Assembly: GCA_013368325.1 (NCBI GenBank)
Contig: JAACJK010000223.1
Span: 1 to 64,000 of the forward strand
Source of the DNA: Ephemerocybe angulata
Lineage: Eukaryota; Basidiomycota; Agaricomycetes; Agaricales; Psathyrellaceae
DNA: 64,000 nt
Direction of reading: 5' to 3'
Shown: positions 10,550 to 21,872 of the stretch, piece by piece
Layout of the letters: every line of letters starts with the position of its first letter
Numbering within the stretch: position 1 is the first letter of the stretch
Made by a program: the position numbers and the translations under genes
Notes under the pieces: generated by a model
What the model saw: the letters and a program-made list of their open reading frames with translations, nothing else
Databases searched by the model: none
What the model was told of the DNA's origin: nothing

Positions 10550-11370
10550 TGTTACGACCATCGTCGACAGAGGTGGGCAAGTCTCTGTCGATGGCTGAGT
10601 TGATCGAGTGACGATGAGCAAGCGAGGCGGCACTCGCAAGTCAAAAGAGAAAAGGGGACAAGGGGTTGAATAACCAATAACAAGCTAAGGTACAGGGCTG
10701 TAGCTACTGGGTATAAGTACTAAAGCACACATGAGTAGCTATGAGTCAGAAGTAGTCAAGGCGCAGCAATAAGGCTGCGCGTCGTCATACATGAGTCAAA
10801 ATGAGTCAAAATGAGTCGAAGCGCAGTTGCTGTGCAACTGCGCGCTAAAAATAGTCTAAAACAGTAGCTACGAGTCGATACGAGTCGCAAGAGAGAAAAT
10901 TGTGGAGCGGAGCGTAACACGGCGTTTCGAGCACTGTAACGAGCGCTGCACACGATGAGCGCTGCCTTCCCCCTGTGCATCGCAAATGCACTCGATGAAC
11001 TCGCAGGTCCTGTCATCATCTGTCAGACCTTGGCTTGGGGTGGGGGTTTTCAACATGGGCAACAACGATGGTGGATGCGTGGGAATGCATTGCCCTGTTC
11101 GCTCCTGTTTCTGTTATGACTTCGATCGTCGACTTAGGAGGCGACGACGAAGACAATCAAGAGTTCAGAGTTCAGAGGTTCAGGAGTTCGTCAACGAACT
11201 ACTTGCGAATATCCAGGACAAGGTCGAAGACAGAGTCGCGTGATAGAACGAGGATAAGGTCGATAGGATTCTCAATAACTGGCTAAGGAAACTCGTACAG
11301 GAGTTCTGGTACTTATAGGGAGTGATCGTCCGATGAGTATGGAATGGTGTACTAGGGTTGAGTCAGGTAA
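10550..11370 (-). other. Probable 5' LTR/leader of E3
   Basis: The minus strand ends ...GGTCGTAACA at 10550, a plausible LTR 3' end, and lies just upstream of the gag frame. Two hairpin-forming blocks are present: GCGCAG...CTGCGC near 10760-10780 and GCGCAGTTGC..GCAACTGCGC near 10808-10835. Short direct repeats of ATGAGTCAAA lie between them. The matching 3' LTR is missing and the right border is not defined. Confidence 0.4.
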
Positions 11371-11379
11371 GATGCCTAT

Positions 11380-11989
11380 CTATAGTCCGGTGTTAAAGGA
11401 GGGAAGATAATGATCACAGTACTTGGCGAAGAGTGTGATGTCGTCGGGGTCTTTGGAAGGAAAGGAGGCAGCAGGTACCCGGGGGTAAGCGGCTGCGACG
11501 GAGAACGGTAGAGATGGAGCAAGAGAGGAGGGAGCGGGAGGAGCGACGATGGAGGGGAAAAGAGGAAGTGTAACAGTTTCAGGCGTGGGGTTAGGGGCGC
11601 TTGGCGCGAGCGCCGCTGAGCGGGGAAGGGCTGAAAGACTCAAACCCGTAACATTTGCTCGATGATGTATCGTAGTGACAGTTAGTTCCAGGCGTATCAA
11701 TCGTCAAATTCGGGGTTCTTTCTCATGTTTTACAATACGCAACTACTACTAAGCTCCTCCGCTAATATGAGAACTTGAAACGATACGAATATCCGCAGTG
11801 ATAGGGGTGTGTATATATGTGAGTCCGAGTTTACATGTCACACCAGCATGAATGAATATGAATAAAAACATACTTCCCTTCAATCGAATGGGAGGCTTCG
11901 CTTGCAGGCTTGCGGTGAATGTATACATTAGGCACCCATTTCAGGCCACCGTATTCTCTGGGTAACATGTATTGCCCTCTGGGCGATGT
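11380..11989. other. Unassigned repeat-like sequence between E3 and E1
   Basis: A minus-strand frame of 106 codons (11380-11700) is Ala/Pro-rich and ends FPSKDPDDITLFAKYCDHY, a charged/aromatic end that could be a retroelement fragment. I cannot place it in a domain. Nothing else is recognisable in 11700-11940. The minus strand at 11940-12010 may contain decayed pol sequence. Confidence 0.35.
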
Positions 11990-12065
11990 ATCGCCATCAC
12001 GGTGAAGCGGTTACGGGCACTGCATCTTTGTCTTTGAGGATCTCGATGATCTTATCGTAAAGACC

Positions 12066-12629
12066 TCACGGGATTGGGAAGTTACGCAGCGTCCAGGGCA
12101 CATGTTCGACGACAGGAATCCGGACCGGTTCAAAGTATTCATCTGAGAAAAGGCGCTTCTCGCTTTCGTCCCAGGCAAAAACGTGCTCAAACATGTGAAG
12201 TAACTCGTGCGCAAGTCGCTCCTCGTCAGGCCACAGAAAACTGTTTGGGTTGATGTCCATGGCCTCCATGCGTTCGCGCGTGTAACGAGAACCTGGGACG
12301 AACTCTCCTGGATGTGTGGGTAGTGTAGGCAGGCCGGCGAGGGGATCATCGCCGCCCGGTATTTTTCGGTTGATGCGAAATTCGGAGGGGAGTGTGGTTG
12401 GAACAGGGCGTACGCGGTCAGCGACTTTCTTGTATTTGTACAATTCGAATGTAGCGGTTGGTAGTGATCCATCAGGATGGGGAACAAGAGTAACTTCGGT
12501 CACGGACACGGCGTTCGAGCGGAGGTACGAGGCAAAAGAAGTATCATTTTCGATAGAATTTAACAGAGACTGAGCTGGGGGAGGTTGAGAAATAAAAGAG
12601 ACGACTTCATGCTGAAGCATGGAGCCCAT
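12066..12629 (-). pseudogene. E1 pol, linker before reverse transcriptase
   Basis: This 187-codon minus frame carries the linker typical of basidiomycete gypsy pol proteins: KVADRVRPVPTTLPSEFRI, then LPTLPTHPGEFVPGSRYT, FLWPDEERL, FAWDESEKRLF and VEHVPWTLRNFPIP. A TGA at 12066 is followed in frame by GLYDKIIEILKDK, which continues the domain for a short way and then decays. The frame is offset from the protease ORF upstream. The catalytic reverse transcriptase core is absent. Confidence 0.75.
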
Positions 12630-12697
12630 TTTTGAGTCGGCGGAGGAGGTAGTCGGTGACTGGTCTCCTCGGCTGTTTTCCGAATCATCGACGCAAT

Positions 12698-13687
12698 CTA
12701 AAAACCCACTTCGACAACAGACACACCCGCTTCACGCTTTCGAACTCGTTCCTTCATAGGTAGCACAACGACCTTCGCAGAATTGGGATCGTGGATGACC
12801 ACACTCGCATCGCCGTCCATCTCGTGCTGAATCTGCGCACGCGTGAGCGAGTGGAAGGGACGCCCGAGGAGCACGTCGTAGGACGCATTGTCCAGGACCT
12901 GGATCTGAAGATAAAGATCCACGTCCCCAATCCGCACCCTGAGATCCTGCAACAGACCCATAGAGTCGTTGCGAGACTTATTCGCCGCCTCCATGGTCAT
13001 GATGCGGTCGCTCCTGAGCGGGATCCCGAGACGCTCCCATACTTCACGACTCACAGCGATAATCTGTGAGCCGTCGTCGAGTATGGCGTTGACCTTCATG
13101 CGTCCGTCGAGAAAGATCTCGACGGTGCGAAGGCTCTCGACGGGCTTCGCGACGATGGTCTTGGAGTCGCGAAGCGTGGAGAGCGCAGCGAGATTGAATA
13201 TCTCGCCGGCCTCGGCAGGATCGACGGCGAGAATGTCGGTAGCGGTGGTGTCGGCCTCGTTCAGCATGGTTGAGGTCGGGACTCGGCGAGTGGTAATGCG
13301 ATCCTTGACAAACTTGCGGACGTCCGGCGCAACGGCGTACAGTTCACCCGTGGTAAGAGTGACCTGCGCCTCGAGTGCACGCTTCGCTATTTCAATGGTG
13401 GTGGTCTCGTTTTCGATCGGAGTGACGAAGCGGTACTGAGGCACGTGAGCCGGCGCCTGCGAGGTCGGGAACGAGGCGGGCGTAAGAACGGGCGCGAAGG
13501 TGGACTTGGTCGAATGCTGGGGTGCGGCGGGCGTAGGCGAAGTCGTCTTGGGCGTGGACGAGGCAGTCGGCGCAGTCGTAGCGGCGGGCGTGTTGATCTT
13601 CGTCCCCTGTGGGCCTTTCTTCATCGTCACATTGGCACCAGGAGTCACACCACGCTTGATCGCCTCTTCCGGCGCGCTCTTCTCCGT
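12698..13687 (-). pseudogene. E1 DUF4100-like region and retropepsin-type protease
   Basis: The minus frame begins at the E2 junction (EKSAPEEAIKRG). After a Thr/Pro/Ala-rich linker comes the region LYAVAPDVRKFVKDRITTRR, which resembles the DUF4100 segment found upstream of proteases in fungal gypsy elements. An aspartic protease fold follows, with active-site block VNAILDDGSQIIAVSREVW (DDGS where DSG is usual) and the flap-distal DVLLGRPFHSL. It ends VEVGF-stop at 12698. Such proteases process the polyprotein. The protein continued upstream into 21873-22149 before E2 inserted. Confidence 0.78.
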
Positions 13688-13978
13688 TGGACTCGTCCAA
13701 AAGAGAGAGAGAGCTGTTGCGACGCGATGACAAGAAACGACAAGAGACTGCTGCACTGCGACGACGACGACAAGAAGAGCAAGATGCAACATGGTTGTAT
13801 TGGATGAAGAACGAAAGGAACGCGTCGCGTCGCAAAAGCCAGCAAGCTGACTAAGCTCCGAAGTCGCCACACAACTCGACCAAACACGAAGCCGCGCCAA
13901 CCTCGGCTCTACTCTACTCTAGCTCGCCTATCTACTCTACTCTACTCTCTCCTCTCTGGAGTGGGCCACCCCACTCCA
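13688..13978 (-). repeat. E2 3' LTR
   Basis: This 291-bp LTR matches 21567-21868. On the minus strand it begins TGGAGTGGGGTGGCCCAC directly after the polypurine tract and ends ACGAGTCCA. It contains a short direct-repeat patch of TAGAGTAGAGTAGA. It abuts the E1 reading frame. Confidence 0.9.
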
Positions 13979-14031
13979 TGCTCCCCCCTTAAAAGCAGCG
14001 CCGTCCCGGCGCGACAAAACACCAAAAAGTA

Positions 14032-14344
14032 GTGATCACCACGGGTTGACCCCGGGTCACGGCGCAGCAACCCGCACCCGCACCCGGGCCAACCCTACCC
14101 GCGAAACCGCGGGTTTACCCGCCAAAACGAACCCAAAAACAGCCAAATCGGACGAGATTTGGCTGAGATATGGTTTATTTATGTCCTAGCACATAAATGG
14201 GCCATATCTCGGCCAGTTCTCGTCCGATCTGGACGTTCCTGGGCTTGTTTTGTAGGGGACGGGTTGGGGAATTCCCACCCGCACCCGCTCCCCACGGGGT
14301 ACAACCCGCGAACCCGTGCGGGTCGCGCGACCCGTGGTGATCAC
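14032..14344. mobile_element. 313-bp MITE with TA target duplication
   Basis: Terminal inverted repeats GTGATCACCACGGG / CCCGTGGTGATCAC are flanked by TA on each side (14030-14031 and 14345-14346). The surrounding E2 sequence reads accaaaaag on the left and ccaaaaag on the right. The interior is largely self-complementary, with inverted copies around a central palindromic region near 14190. It lies between the pol stop codon and the E2 3' LTR. A TA duplication fits the Tc1/mariner type. A diverged relative lies at about 14914-15226. Confidence 0.85.
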
Positions 14345-14532
14345 TACCAAAAAGAAAGAAAGAATCGAAACAAACAACAGCCGCCTCCCCGCGGCCACCT
14401 CGAAAGTGAACAACCACCACCTCTAAGCACTACCACAACCTGCCACCCCTGGCGTGTCCGAGCCCCGCCCGACGCCTCATCAACCGACGTGTCCGAGCCC
14501 CGCTCGACGTCCCAGCCTCGTACCACGAACCC

Positions 14533-14919
14533 TCATTCCTCGTCGCTCGAGTCCTCCCCTAACTCCTCCGACCCCGAATCTGAACTCGCACTCCCCACCT
14601 CGCTCGCCACCTCCAACAACTTCCTCTCTGCCCCCACCTTCTGCCCCCCTCCCTCCTTCCGCTCCTCCTCCCGCACCTCTTCCGCTACCATCCTCCTCTT
14701 CTGCTCCCTCTCAAGCCTCGACCCCTTCTTCGGTACGAACCCCCGCAACCGCCTCGCACTGAACCTCCCACTAATCTCTACCCCTCCTAGCGTCTCCAAC
14801 ACATACGAATTCACCAACCTCCTCACCACCCTCCTCGGAACCGACCACTTGGGTAAGAGTTTCCGATCGCACTTGAACGTCATGTCCAAGTCGCTCCGGT
14901 AGACCTGCACCAGATCACC
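14533..14919 (-). pseudogene. E2 integrase C-terminal region
   Basis: The minus frame starts GDLVQVYRSDLDMTF and continues KLLPKWSVPRRVVRRLVN and FSARRLRGFVPKKGSRLE, the conserved end of basidiomycete gypsy pol proteins. It finishes in an acidic tail before TGA at 14533. Its upstream half lies at 16443-18163. The separation is due to the insertion at 14920-16436: GEVVFRP on one side joins GDLVQVY on the other. Confidence 0.85.
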
Positions 14920-16436
14920 ACGGGTTAACCCCGGGTGGAAATGCCCTGACCCGCACCCGACCCGCGCCCTAACCCTAGCCGTAACCCGCGGGTCAACCCG
15001 GTTAAAACGAGCCCAAAAACATCCAGATCGGATAAGAAATGGGCTAGATAGGATGGAAATGAATAGTAGTACTCATTTCTATCCTATCTTGCCCAGAGCT
15101 CGTCCGTTTTGGACGTTCTTGGGCTCGTTTTGAAGGGCACGGTTTGGGAAAGGCCAACCCGCACCCCACCCAAGCCGGGTTCAACCCCGTAACCCGCGCG
15201 GGTTTCTCAACCCCTGCCTATCACTACCGGCGGTGATGTGATGCGCGGAGAAAAGACACAAACGATGACAATCGTTTGCAACCAAACCAACCACACAAAC
15301 ACAAAGGCTGAGTTCGTTGGAAGAGAGCGGCGTGGCCGGAGGGTAATTCTCGGCGGTTACACACCACACAAAACCAACTCCAAGAAGAGACTACGCTCGT
15401 GAGAGGCGTAGGCAAGTCTATTTAACTAAGCGGACTGAGGAAGTAGTATGTCTCGACTCAGTAAGCAAAGCGTTCCAGTTTCCGTTTCACGAATCCTCAA
15501 AAGCCGATGCGGCGTAATGAAAGAGACACAAAGTACGATTGAGAGAGAGAGATTAAATCTGAAGTATACAAGCTAAAGAAACTAAGTGCTACGCTGTTTT
15601 ACTTTTATAGTGTGACCCCCTTGGTCACAGTCACGCCGCCTACGATTTTCCTTCAATTTTCTAGGGTGCTGAGTCGTGCGGTCGCGAGGCTTGAGTCAGT
15701 TGTTGCTTGGTTTCGCGCTAAGTTGGACGCGGCGCAGCATGCCGAGGATGCCGCTCCGTTATTGATGACCCTGTTTTCCTTTTATGGTGACGCGGGCTTA
15801 TCCCTCTCGCGCTTGGACTCTCCGTTGTGGAGCTCCCTTGCATTTTGAGGGACTCCCCCTTGTTATTCCTGTTATCCTTTTTCCGTGTGTTGTCGGACAG
15901 CCTGGGGCTGACGAGACCGCCTCGCGTGAAACGTCTAAGTCTGAAGCCGCCCAAGCTGAGATTCGGGTTTTGCCGACGCGGTCGGAAAACTCCGAGTGCC
16001 GCGAGTGCCATTGCTCATGCTGCCTGGTATCCCGGTGCTGCCTTGCCTTTCCTTGCTCGGTTTGAACGGGGATCCTTTGTTTGAGAACTCAGACGGCCTG
16101 ACTCGCTAACTGACTCGCCAGGTGTAGTACCCTTGGATGACGAGGAGGGGTTGTTGTTGCTGGTGCCCTAAGTGTTTCGCTCGCACCAGGACTCTAAGAC
16201 CTTTCGTACACGACTTGTCAAACCGCTCAGTCACCCTGAGGCGGTTTCAGTACTAATCCGTCCTACTAATGATCACCAGTGTCCCCTACTCAAGCGGCGT
16301 CTGAAGTGCTCCCTTTTGTCTCAACCCAGGTTCTGATCTTGGAGGCCAATGTAAGCGGTGTAGTGCTTAGTGCCCGAGTCGGTGCTACGACCTTTACACA
16401 TACGACCGTAAAACCGCGAAAATAGTCCACGGTCGT
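14920..16436. mobile_element. Unclassified 1.5-kb insertion in E2 integrase, ATCACC at both borders
   Basis: The direct repeat ATCACC occurs at 14914-14919 and 16437-16442, precisely where the integrase frame breaks, so this block was inserted. Its left ~310 bp (to about 15226) resemble the MITE at 14032-14344 (ACGGGTTAACCCCGGG and GAGCCCAAAAACA blocks) but have lost perfect ends. The remaining 1.2 kb has no protein I recognise. It includes a TATA-like ACTTTTATAG near 15600 and a CCAATGTAAGC block near 16349 that could be an LTR edge. It may be a solo or truncated LTR element combined with a MITE. Confidence 0.55.
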
Positions 16437-16442
16437 ATCACC

Positions 16443-18163
16443 GGCCTAAAGACCACCTCCCCAGGCCTTTTCGCCAACACCCGCCGATCAAACGCTTCCT
16501 TCCGCCTCACCGCATGCCTCACCATCGCCGCGTACCCGTCCAGCCTCTGCTGAGCGACGTACGCCATCTGGCGCGCCACGTCCTCCTTCCCCACTGCCTC
16601 CACCGCACTGATCTCCACCGGCGTCCTCGACGTGTTGATGACCATCCCCATCAACAACTCCTTCGGACTAAACCCCAACGCCGGCAACAACCTCCTGTTC
16701 ACCATCCTCACCGCCTTCTCCAAATGTTTCGGCCACTCCTTCGGTATGCCTTCTCTCTCCATCCCCTCGCAGTCGTCGTCCCCTAACTCCGGCGCACACA
16801 GACGCTTCAACACATGAAGAAGGATCTTGTTAGCACCCTCCACCAGCCCGTTCACCCACGGAGAGTATGCCGCCACCACCTCCCTCGTAGTACTCCACTC
16901 CTTACAATACTCCAATACATCGTTGTTATCGAAGTGCGATCCGCCGTCCGTCATGAAGCATTCGGGCTCCACATGGCAGTTGAAAATGGTGGTAAGCGCC
17001 TCGATCGTCGTCTTCGCTGACCCCGCCTTTTTGAATTTGAAGACCCAAACGTGTTGGGAATACACGTCCAGATACACACCTAGCGTATGAAACCCGCCGA
17101 CGCCGACCGGCATGGACAGATAGTCGGCAACGAGCAGCTCGAACGGGTGCCTACGCGTGATCGGCTGTAGCAGAGCATGGATATGCTTGCTACCGAAGCT
17201 CTTGCATGGCCCGCAGTCCCGTATCGCCTCCAAGATGCTAGCATCCAACCCCGGGCTCCAGACCTCATCCATCATCTTCAACTTCACCGCATCTCTCCCC
17301 CAGTGACCGCCCTCCCTGTGCACCTTCGCCGCCCACTCCACTGCCTCTGCCCTCGTCAAGCACTCCACCCTCGACCTGGCCCTCGTCCTGTTCCCCCCTC
17401 CCAATCTCCACAACTTCCCGTCCTCGATGAAGTAGTCCTCTGCACGGTGCGCCGCCCTCTTCCTCTCCCTCGTCGACTCCCCTACGTCCAACTCCACTAA
17501 CGCTCTTATCACCTCCACGAACATCGGCTCCTCCTCGTACCTCTCCAGCAACACCGACGCCTCCACCAGATCCTCCATGTCCACCTTCCACAAGTCGTAT
17601 GCCAACCCCGTAACCGCCTCCCAATCCTCCTTCACCGTCCACTCGCTCCCATCTCCCTCCTCCGTCTCTCGACCCTCCGCCGCTCGACTCAGCGCATCCG
17701 CCACCACATTTGACTTCCCCGGAACGTGCCTCACGTCCACAATCTGGTAAGCGAGTATCCCGCTCAACCATCTCGAGTGCGTTGCCCCCAACTTGTCATT
17801 CGTCAGGATGTCCCTTAGCGCCTGGCAGTCCGTCTCCACCTCCACCGGAAATCCCCACACGATATCCGAGAACTTGTCCAACCCGAACTTCAATGCCGCA
17901 AACTCCGAGAGGAACGACTTGTACCGCCTTTCCGTCTTCGAGGTGCGTTTCGACGCAAAGCCTATCGGATGCCTTTTGCTAACCGCCTTCCCGCTCGCCA
18001 ACACCGTCTCAAACCTCTGCGCCAACACCGCTCCAAACGCGTCCGCACACCCGTCTGTGGTTATCACGAAGTTCGTCCCATCGTACTTCGGATTCCTCAA
18101 CACCGGCATCGACGTCAACACCCCCTTCAAGTTCAAAACGCCTCGTCCTGCTCTTTCCCCCAC
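16443..18163 (-). pseudogene. E2 pol part 2: RNase H and integrase
   Basis: This minus frame carries an RNase H-like domain (VITTDGCADAFGAVLAQ, FASKRTSKTERRYKSF, ETDCQALRDIL, then DVRHVPGKSNVVADALSR). An integrase follows with an HHCC zinc site (HREGGHWGRDAV ... CGPC) and the catalytic DDE residues in LLVADYLSM, FMTDGGSHFDN and SPWVNGLVEGANK. The frame overlaps the reverse transcriptase frame at 18133-18163. There an extra T in a TTTT run separates the two, since AFENLKGVLTS would be continuous without it. The 3' end is lost into the insertion at 16442. Confidence 0.88.
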
Positions 18164-20169
18164 CTCCCGTCCATCTTGAACCCCGACATCACCCTCCTGT
18201 ACACCGCCTTCGACGTCTTCTCCGGCATCTGTACACCCGCCAACACGTCCCTCAACGGACCCTCAATCGACGCGAACCCCTGCACCAAATCCCTGAACCA
18301 CGCCGCCAACCCCAGGAACCTCGCCAACTCCAACGCGTCCTCCGGCTTCTTCCAATTCATGATCGCCGTGAGCTTCGCCTTGTCTGGACGAACTCCATCT
18401 TTCCCCACCGTCGCTCCCGCAAACACAACCTCCGTCATGAAGAGCTTGGTCTTCGGCGCCGACAACGACAGCTTCCTCTCCCTGCACCTCTCGAACACTC
18501 GCCTCAAATTCCGCATCCCTTCCTCGAACTCGTCCGCCGCCGTCCCCGCATCATCCACAAAGTTCTCCAACGTCCCGTCCAGCACCATATCGTGGAGATG
18601 TTCCGCCGTGATCTGCGCGAACTTCGACGGCGCGTTTTTCAAACTGAACGGCATCTTGGCGTACCAAAAGTGCCCCCTCCCCTCCACGTAGAACGCCAGG
18701 TAAGGCCTGGAATCCACATCCACAATCACCGCATAGAACCCCGCCGCGAAATCGAATGCTGACACCCACCTCTTCCCACTCAGTCGCCTCTGCTTCCCCC
18801 TGATGTCCCCCTGCGGCATCGGCGCGATCTCTATCACCCTGTTCACCTCCGCGAAATTCTGACACACCCTCCACTTCGTCTCCTCCACCTTCGCCTCCTC
18901 CCCCATCTCCACAACCTCCGATCCAGGTACGTCAAAGTACGACTCCAAACCCGCCTCCACACACTGCTGATTCACCCGTCTCCTCAACTCCTCCAAAGAC
19001 AGCCCCACACCCGCATGCGCCTTCTGCGCCAAAGTCGTCGGTGAGACGCACTTCACCCTCATCGGGTCGCGCGGCTCAATCACCCCTGCCTCCAACATCT
19101 CATCCAGCTTTCCATCCAGGTACTTCCTCTGCGGCGGCGTCAACGGTCTCTCCCGCGCCTTCAAGGAAAACTTCGCACCCTCTGGTATGTCCAACTTCAT
19201 CACCGCTCCCTCTGCCTGCACCACCTCGCCCACTGACAACGCAAAAACATCCGCGAACTCTTCCACCAACTCCACGACCCGCTTCCTCTCTTCCTCCAAC
19301 ACGTCATCCCCAATGCTCACTTGCGCCACCACCTCCGCTACCCGCTTCTCCGCAAACGGCTCTGTCGTTCTTGTGAAGATCGACTCCCCGCCAACCGCAA
19401 ACACGCTCACCGGCTCCACCAACATCACCTCCTCGCACTCCTCTGACACTAAACACACCGGTACGTCCACTCCCCCGACTAACCTAGGCTCCCCTCGCTG
19501 ACTCCGCAACTCCATCGACCCCCACTTGTCGCTGATCTCCACACTGTCGTCGCTGTACTTGTGCACCACGGCGAACGCCTTCTTCAACGGCTTCCCGAAC
19601 AAAAACTCCCAATGCCCCCCACTGTCGAACACTTCAAACCACCCCCACGCCCGCACTCTCGCTATCGTAAACCATCCACCCCATCTACCCTTGCCATCCA
19701 CTATCGACCCGTCCACCAACTTGAACCTCTTCACCGACTTCCTCAACTTCCCCAATCGCTCCTTATTCTCCTCATACACCCTCGAACACATTATCCCCGC
19801 CAACGCCCCCTCATCCCACGAACACCGCACCATCACCGTCCCCCCAATCCCTTCAATCCCCAAATCACACTCAAACGGCTCTGCTTGTAAATCCTCCTCG
19901 GGTCTCACGTCGAACAGGTCAAAAACATCCGATTCATCCTCGCTACGACATTCTGGTACGTGATTCTGATCGTTCTGGTTGTTCTCCTGCGACTGATTGA
20001 CGGTTGCCTTCCACCCGGTTAGGCCGACAACCCCTCCTCGTTTTCCGCCTCGACGTCCACCCAACGCATCTCCAAAGTCTTCTTCCCGTCGCCCCCCAAC
20101 ACCCTCGCACATACTCCCCTCCACACTTGCTCCTTCTTCATCAGCTGCCTCTCCTCCGGTACCGTGCAA
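18133..20169 (-). pseudogene. E2 pol part 1: protease-like region and reverse transcriptase
   Basis: A 678-codon minus frame overlaps the end of gag. The N-terminal ~250 residues hold a divergent region where a protease is expected; I do not see a clear DSG/DTG triad. Reverse transcriptase follows: LTPPQRKYLDGKLDEML, VSAFDFAAGFYAVIVDVD, WYAKMPFSLKNAPSKFAQ, and the catalytic pair in LENFVDDAGTAADEFEEG (FVDD in place of the usual YVDD). AGATVGKDGVRPDKAKL and LARFLGLAAWFRDLV mark the connection region. The frame ends at a one-base shift before RNase H. Reverse transcription of the element RNA would be its role. Confidence 0.88.
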
Positions 20170-21438
20170 TCCAGCGACCTATGCCCGACGGTCCCACACT
20201 TGAAACACTCCCCGCTACACGCTCCCACCACCCCCGGCTTCAACGGAAACGGCGTGTCCTCACACACCCACCCATCAACTCTGTGCTTCTCCTCCCATGC
20301 CTTCAACTGCTCCGTGTACGCCTTCTTCCCTTCCGCTGTATCCGGATGATGCACTAACCCCGTCAGGGCCTTCCGCACCTTATCCTGAACGTCTCTCGTC
20401 AACGGGGTCCTCAACTGTTGCCCCCTGCCCCAACCTCCACGTCCACCACCTGCGCTTCCCCCCGAACTACCACCTCCTCCACTACCGCTGCCTCCACTGC
20501 CATTGCCACGACCGCTGCCGCCGCTCATCTTCATCGTCGCAATCATCGCCGTCAACGCCCTGATCTTCTCGTCCTGCTCGGTCCTCTGCTCTTTCATCTG
20601 TTCCTTCATCTTCTCGTTCAACTTCTCCTCCTGCTCCGCCCTGTGCTTCCTATCCTCCTCCAAACCTTCCACCCTCGCCAAGATAGCTGCCATGTCGACA
20701 TCCTTCAACGCCGCTACGAACTCCGGCCAATCCGTGTACGTCCCCGCCACCTTCTCCTTCAACACCCTGGGTAGGTTGCTAATCACCGTCCTGATGAGGT
20801 TCGACGACGTCGCGAAACCCGCACCCTCCGCCAGCACCATCATCTCATCTGCCATCACGACGTGGGCCCACTCCAAGTCCCCATCTGCGTCCTTCACCTG
20901 CGTCACGAGCTCCTCCATCGACAACCTCCTTTTCAACAGCGCCTCCTCGCAGTCCGCCACCGACTTCACCTTCGTCTTCTCCTTAAACTTGTCCAAGAAC
21001 GCCCTCTGCACGGTCGGCCAGTCCGCCTTCTCCGCCATCGTCAACCCGTCCCACCACTTCTCCGCCTCGCTATCCACCTCCAGATAATTCCCGAACACTG
21101 CCAAGCGATGCGCGTCGTTCTTCTCCTCTGTACCCCTGTTGAAAGTCTTGATGAACGCCCTCGCCTTCTGCTTCTCTTTCTTCCCCCCCCGCAAACTCGT
21201 TGATAGAGACCGTCACGACCATGTAGCCCGCACCTTCTGTACTCGGACCGACTTTCTTTGCCGAAATGAACCTTCCTTTCGCGTCCCTGAGATTATGCTT
21301 GCCACGCGCCTGCTCCAGTGTGAGTCGATCGACCGAATGTATGCTGTGAGAACGGAACGTGTGCTGCGAGAACCGAGCAAGCGAGTATATGCGCCGAGAT
21401 TGCAATGGTCTCGCGAGATCTAACCGATGAAGCCGCAA
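20019..21438 (-). pseudogene. E2 gag with zinc knuckle, one frameshift
   Basis: The main frame (20019-21194, 391 codons) has a capsid-like region (FGNYLEVDSEAEKWWDGL, WPTVQRAFLDKF), a Glu/Lys-rich coiled coil, a Gly/Ser-rich linker and a CCHC knuckle CFKCGTVGHRSLDC. The N-terminus lies in another frame (21070-21438: KHNLRDAKGRFISAKK, GYMVVTVSINEFAGG). The two join at the run of 8 C at 21183-21190, where one base fewer would restore a continuous protein. This may be a real mutation or a homopolymer assembly error. Pol begins in an overlapping frame at the 3' end. Confidence 0.85.
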
Positions 21439-21566
21439 AAGCCGCCAAGAAAGCTACCGAGAGCCGCAGGAAAAGCCTAATCGCGCGCGATCTAGCCGAT
21501 ATGACCGCGTGTGCTGCCAAGAAGAGATGACTCGATGCGGGTTGAAGACCGCTGTTGTCACCAGAA

Positions 21567-21868
21567 TGGACTCGTCCAAAAGAGAGAGAGAGCTGTTGCG
21601 ACGCGACGACAAGAAACGACAAGAGACTGCTGCAATGCGACGACGACGACAAGAAGAGCAAGATGCAACACGGTTGTATTGGATGAAGAACGAAAGGAAC
21701 GCAAAAGGAACGCGACGCGTCGCAAAAGCCAGCAAGCTGACTAAGCTCCGAAGTCGCCACACAACTCGACCAAACACGAAGCCGCGCCAACCTCGGCTCT
21801 ACTCTACTCTAGCTCGCCTATCTACTCTACTCTACTCTCTCCTCTCTGGAGTGGGCCACCCCACTCCA
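21567..21868 (-). repeat. E2 5' LTR
   Basis: This 302-bp LTR is the partner of 13688-13978. It has an 11-bp insertion near 21700 and scattered substitutions. It is followed on the minus strand by TTCTGGTGACAAC as the candidate primer-binding region, then a ~130-bp leader before gag. Confidence 0.9.
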
Positions 21869-21872
21869 CCGT

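Larger units (their letters stand above)
7555..11370 (-). mobile_element. E3: truncated Ty3/gypsy-like LTR element (gag only)
   Basis: On the minus strand this remnant runs from an LTR-like region (from 10550 rightward) through gag, which ends near 7627. Nothing resembling protease, reverse transcriptase or integrase follows before subtelomeric sequence begins near 7550, so the element is truncated at its 3' side. Its gag is broken in two by a separate TIR element at 8801-10068 and carries three in-frame TGA codons. The right limit is uncertain. Confidence 0.65.
13688..21868 (-). mobile_element. E2: nearly complete Ty3/gypsy LTR retrotransposon nested in E1
   Basis: Two LTRs (13688-13978 and 21567-21868) start TGGAGTGGGG and end GACGAGTCCA. 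They bound gag, protease/reverse transcriptase, RNase H/integrase and a polypurine tract (AAGGGGGGAGCA) next to the 3' LTR, all on the minus strand. CCGT is duplicated at 13684-13687 and 21869-21872. The LTRs differ at several positions and by an 11-bp indel, so the insertion is not very recent. The body was later hit by a MITE (14032-14344) and by a 1.5-kb insertion (14920-16436). One-base frameshifts occur in gag and between the two pol frames. Confidence 0.9.

Noticed and set aside
14159..14902. 247-codon plus-strand ORF
   Set aside because: It is antisense to the E2 integrase C-terminus and runs through the MITE; composition follows the opposite strand.
14960..14990. Interstitial telomeric repeat (CCCTAACCCTAG)
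   Set aside because: Fewer than two units inside a MITE rich in CCC/ACC words; not evidence of a telomere fusion.
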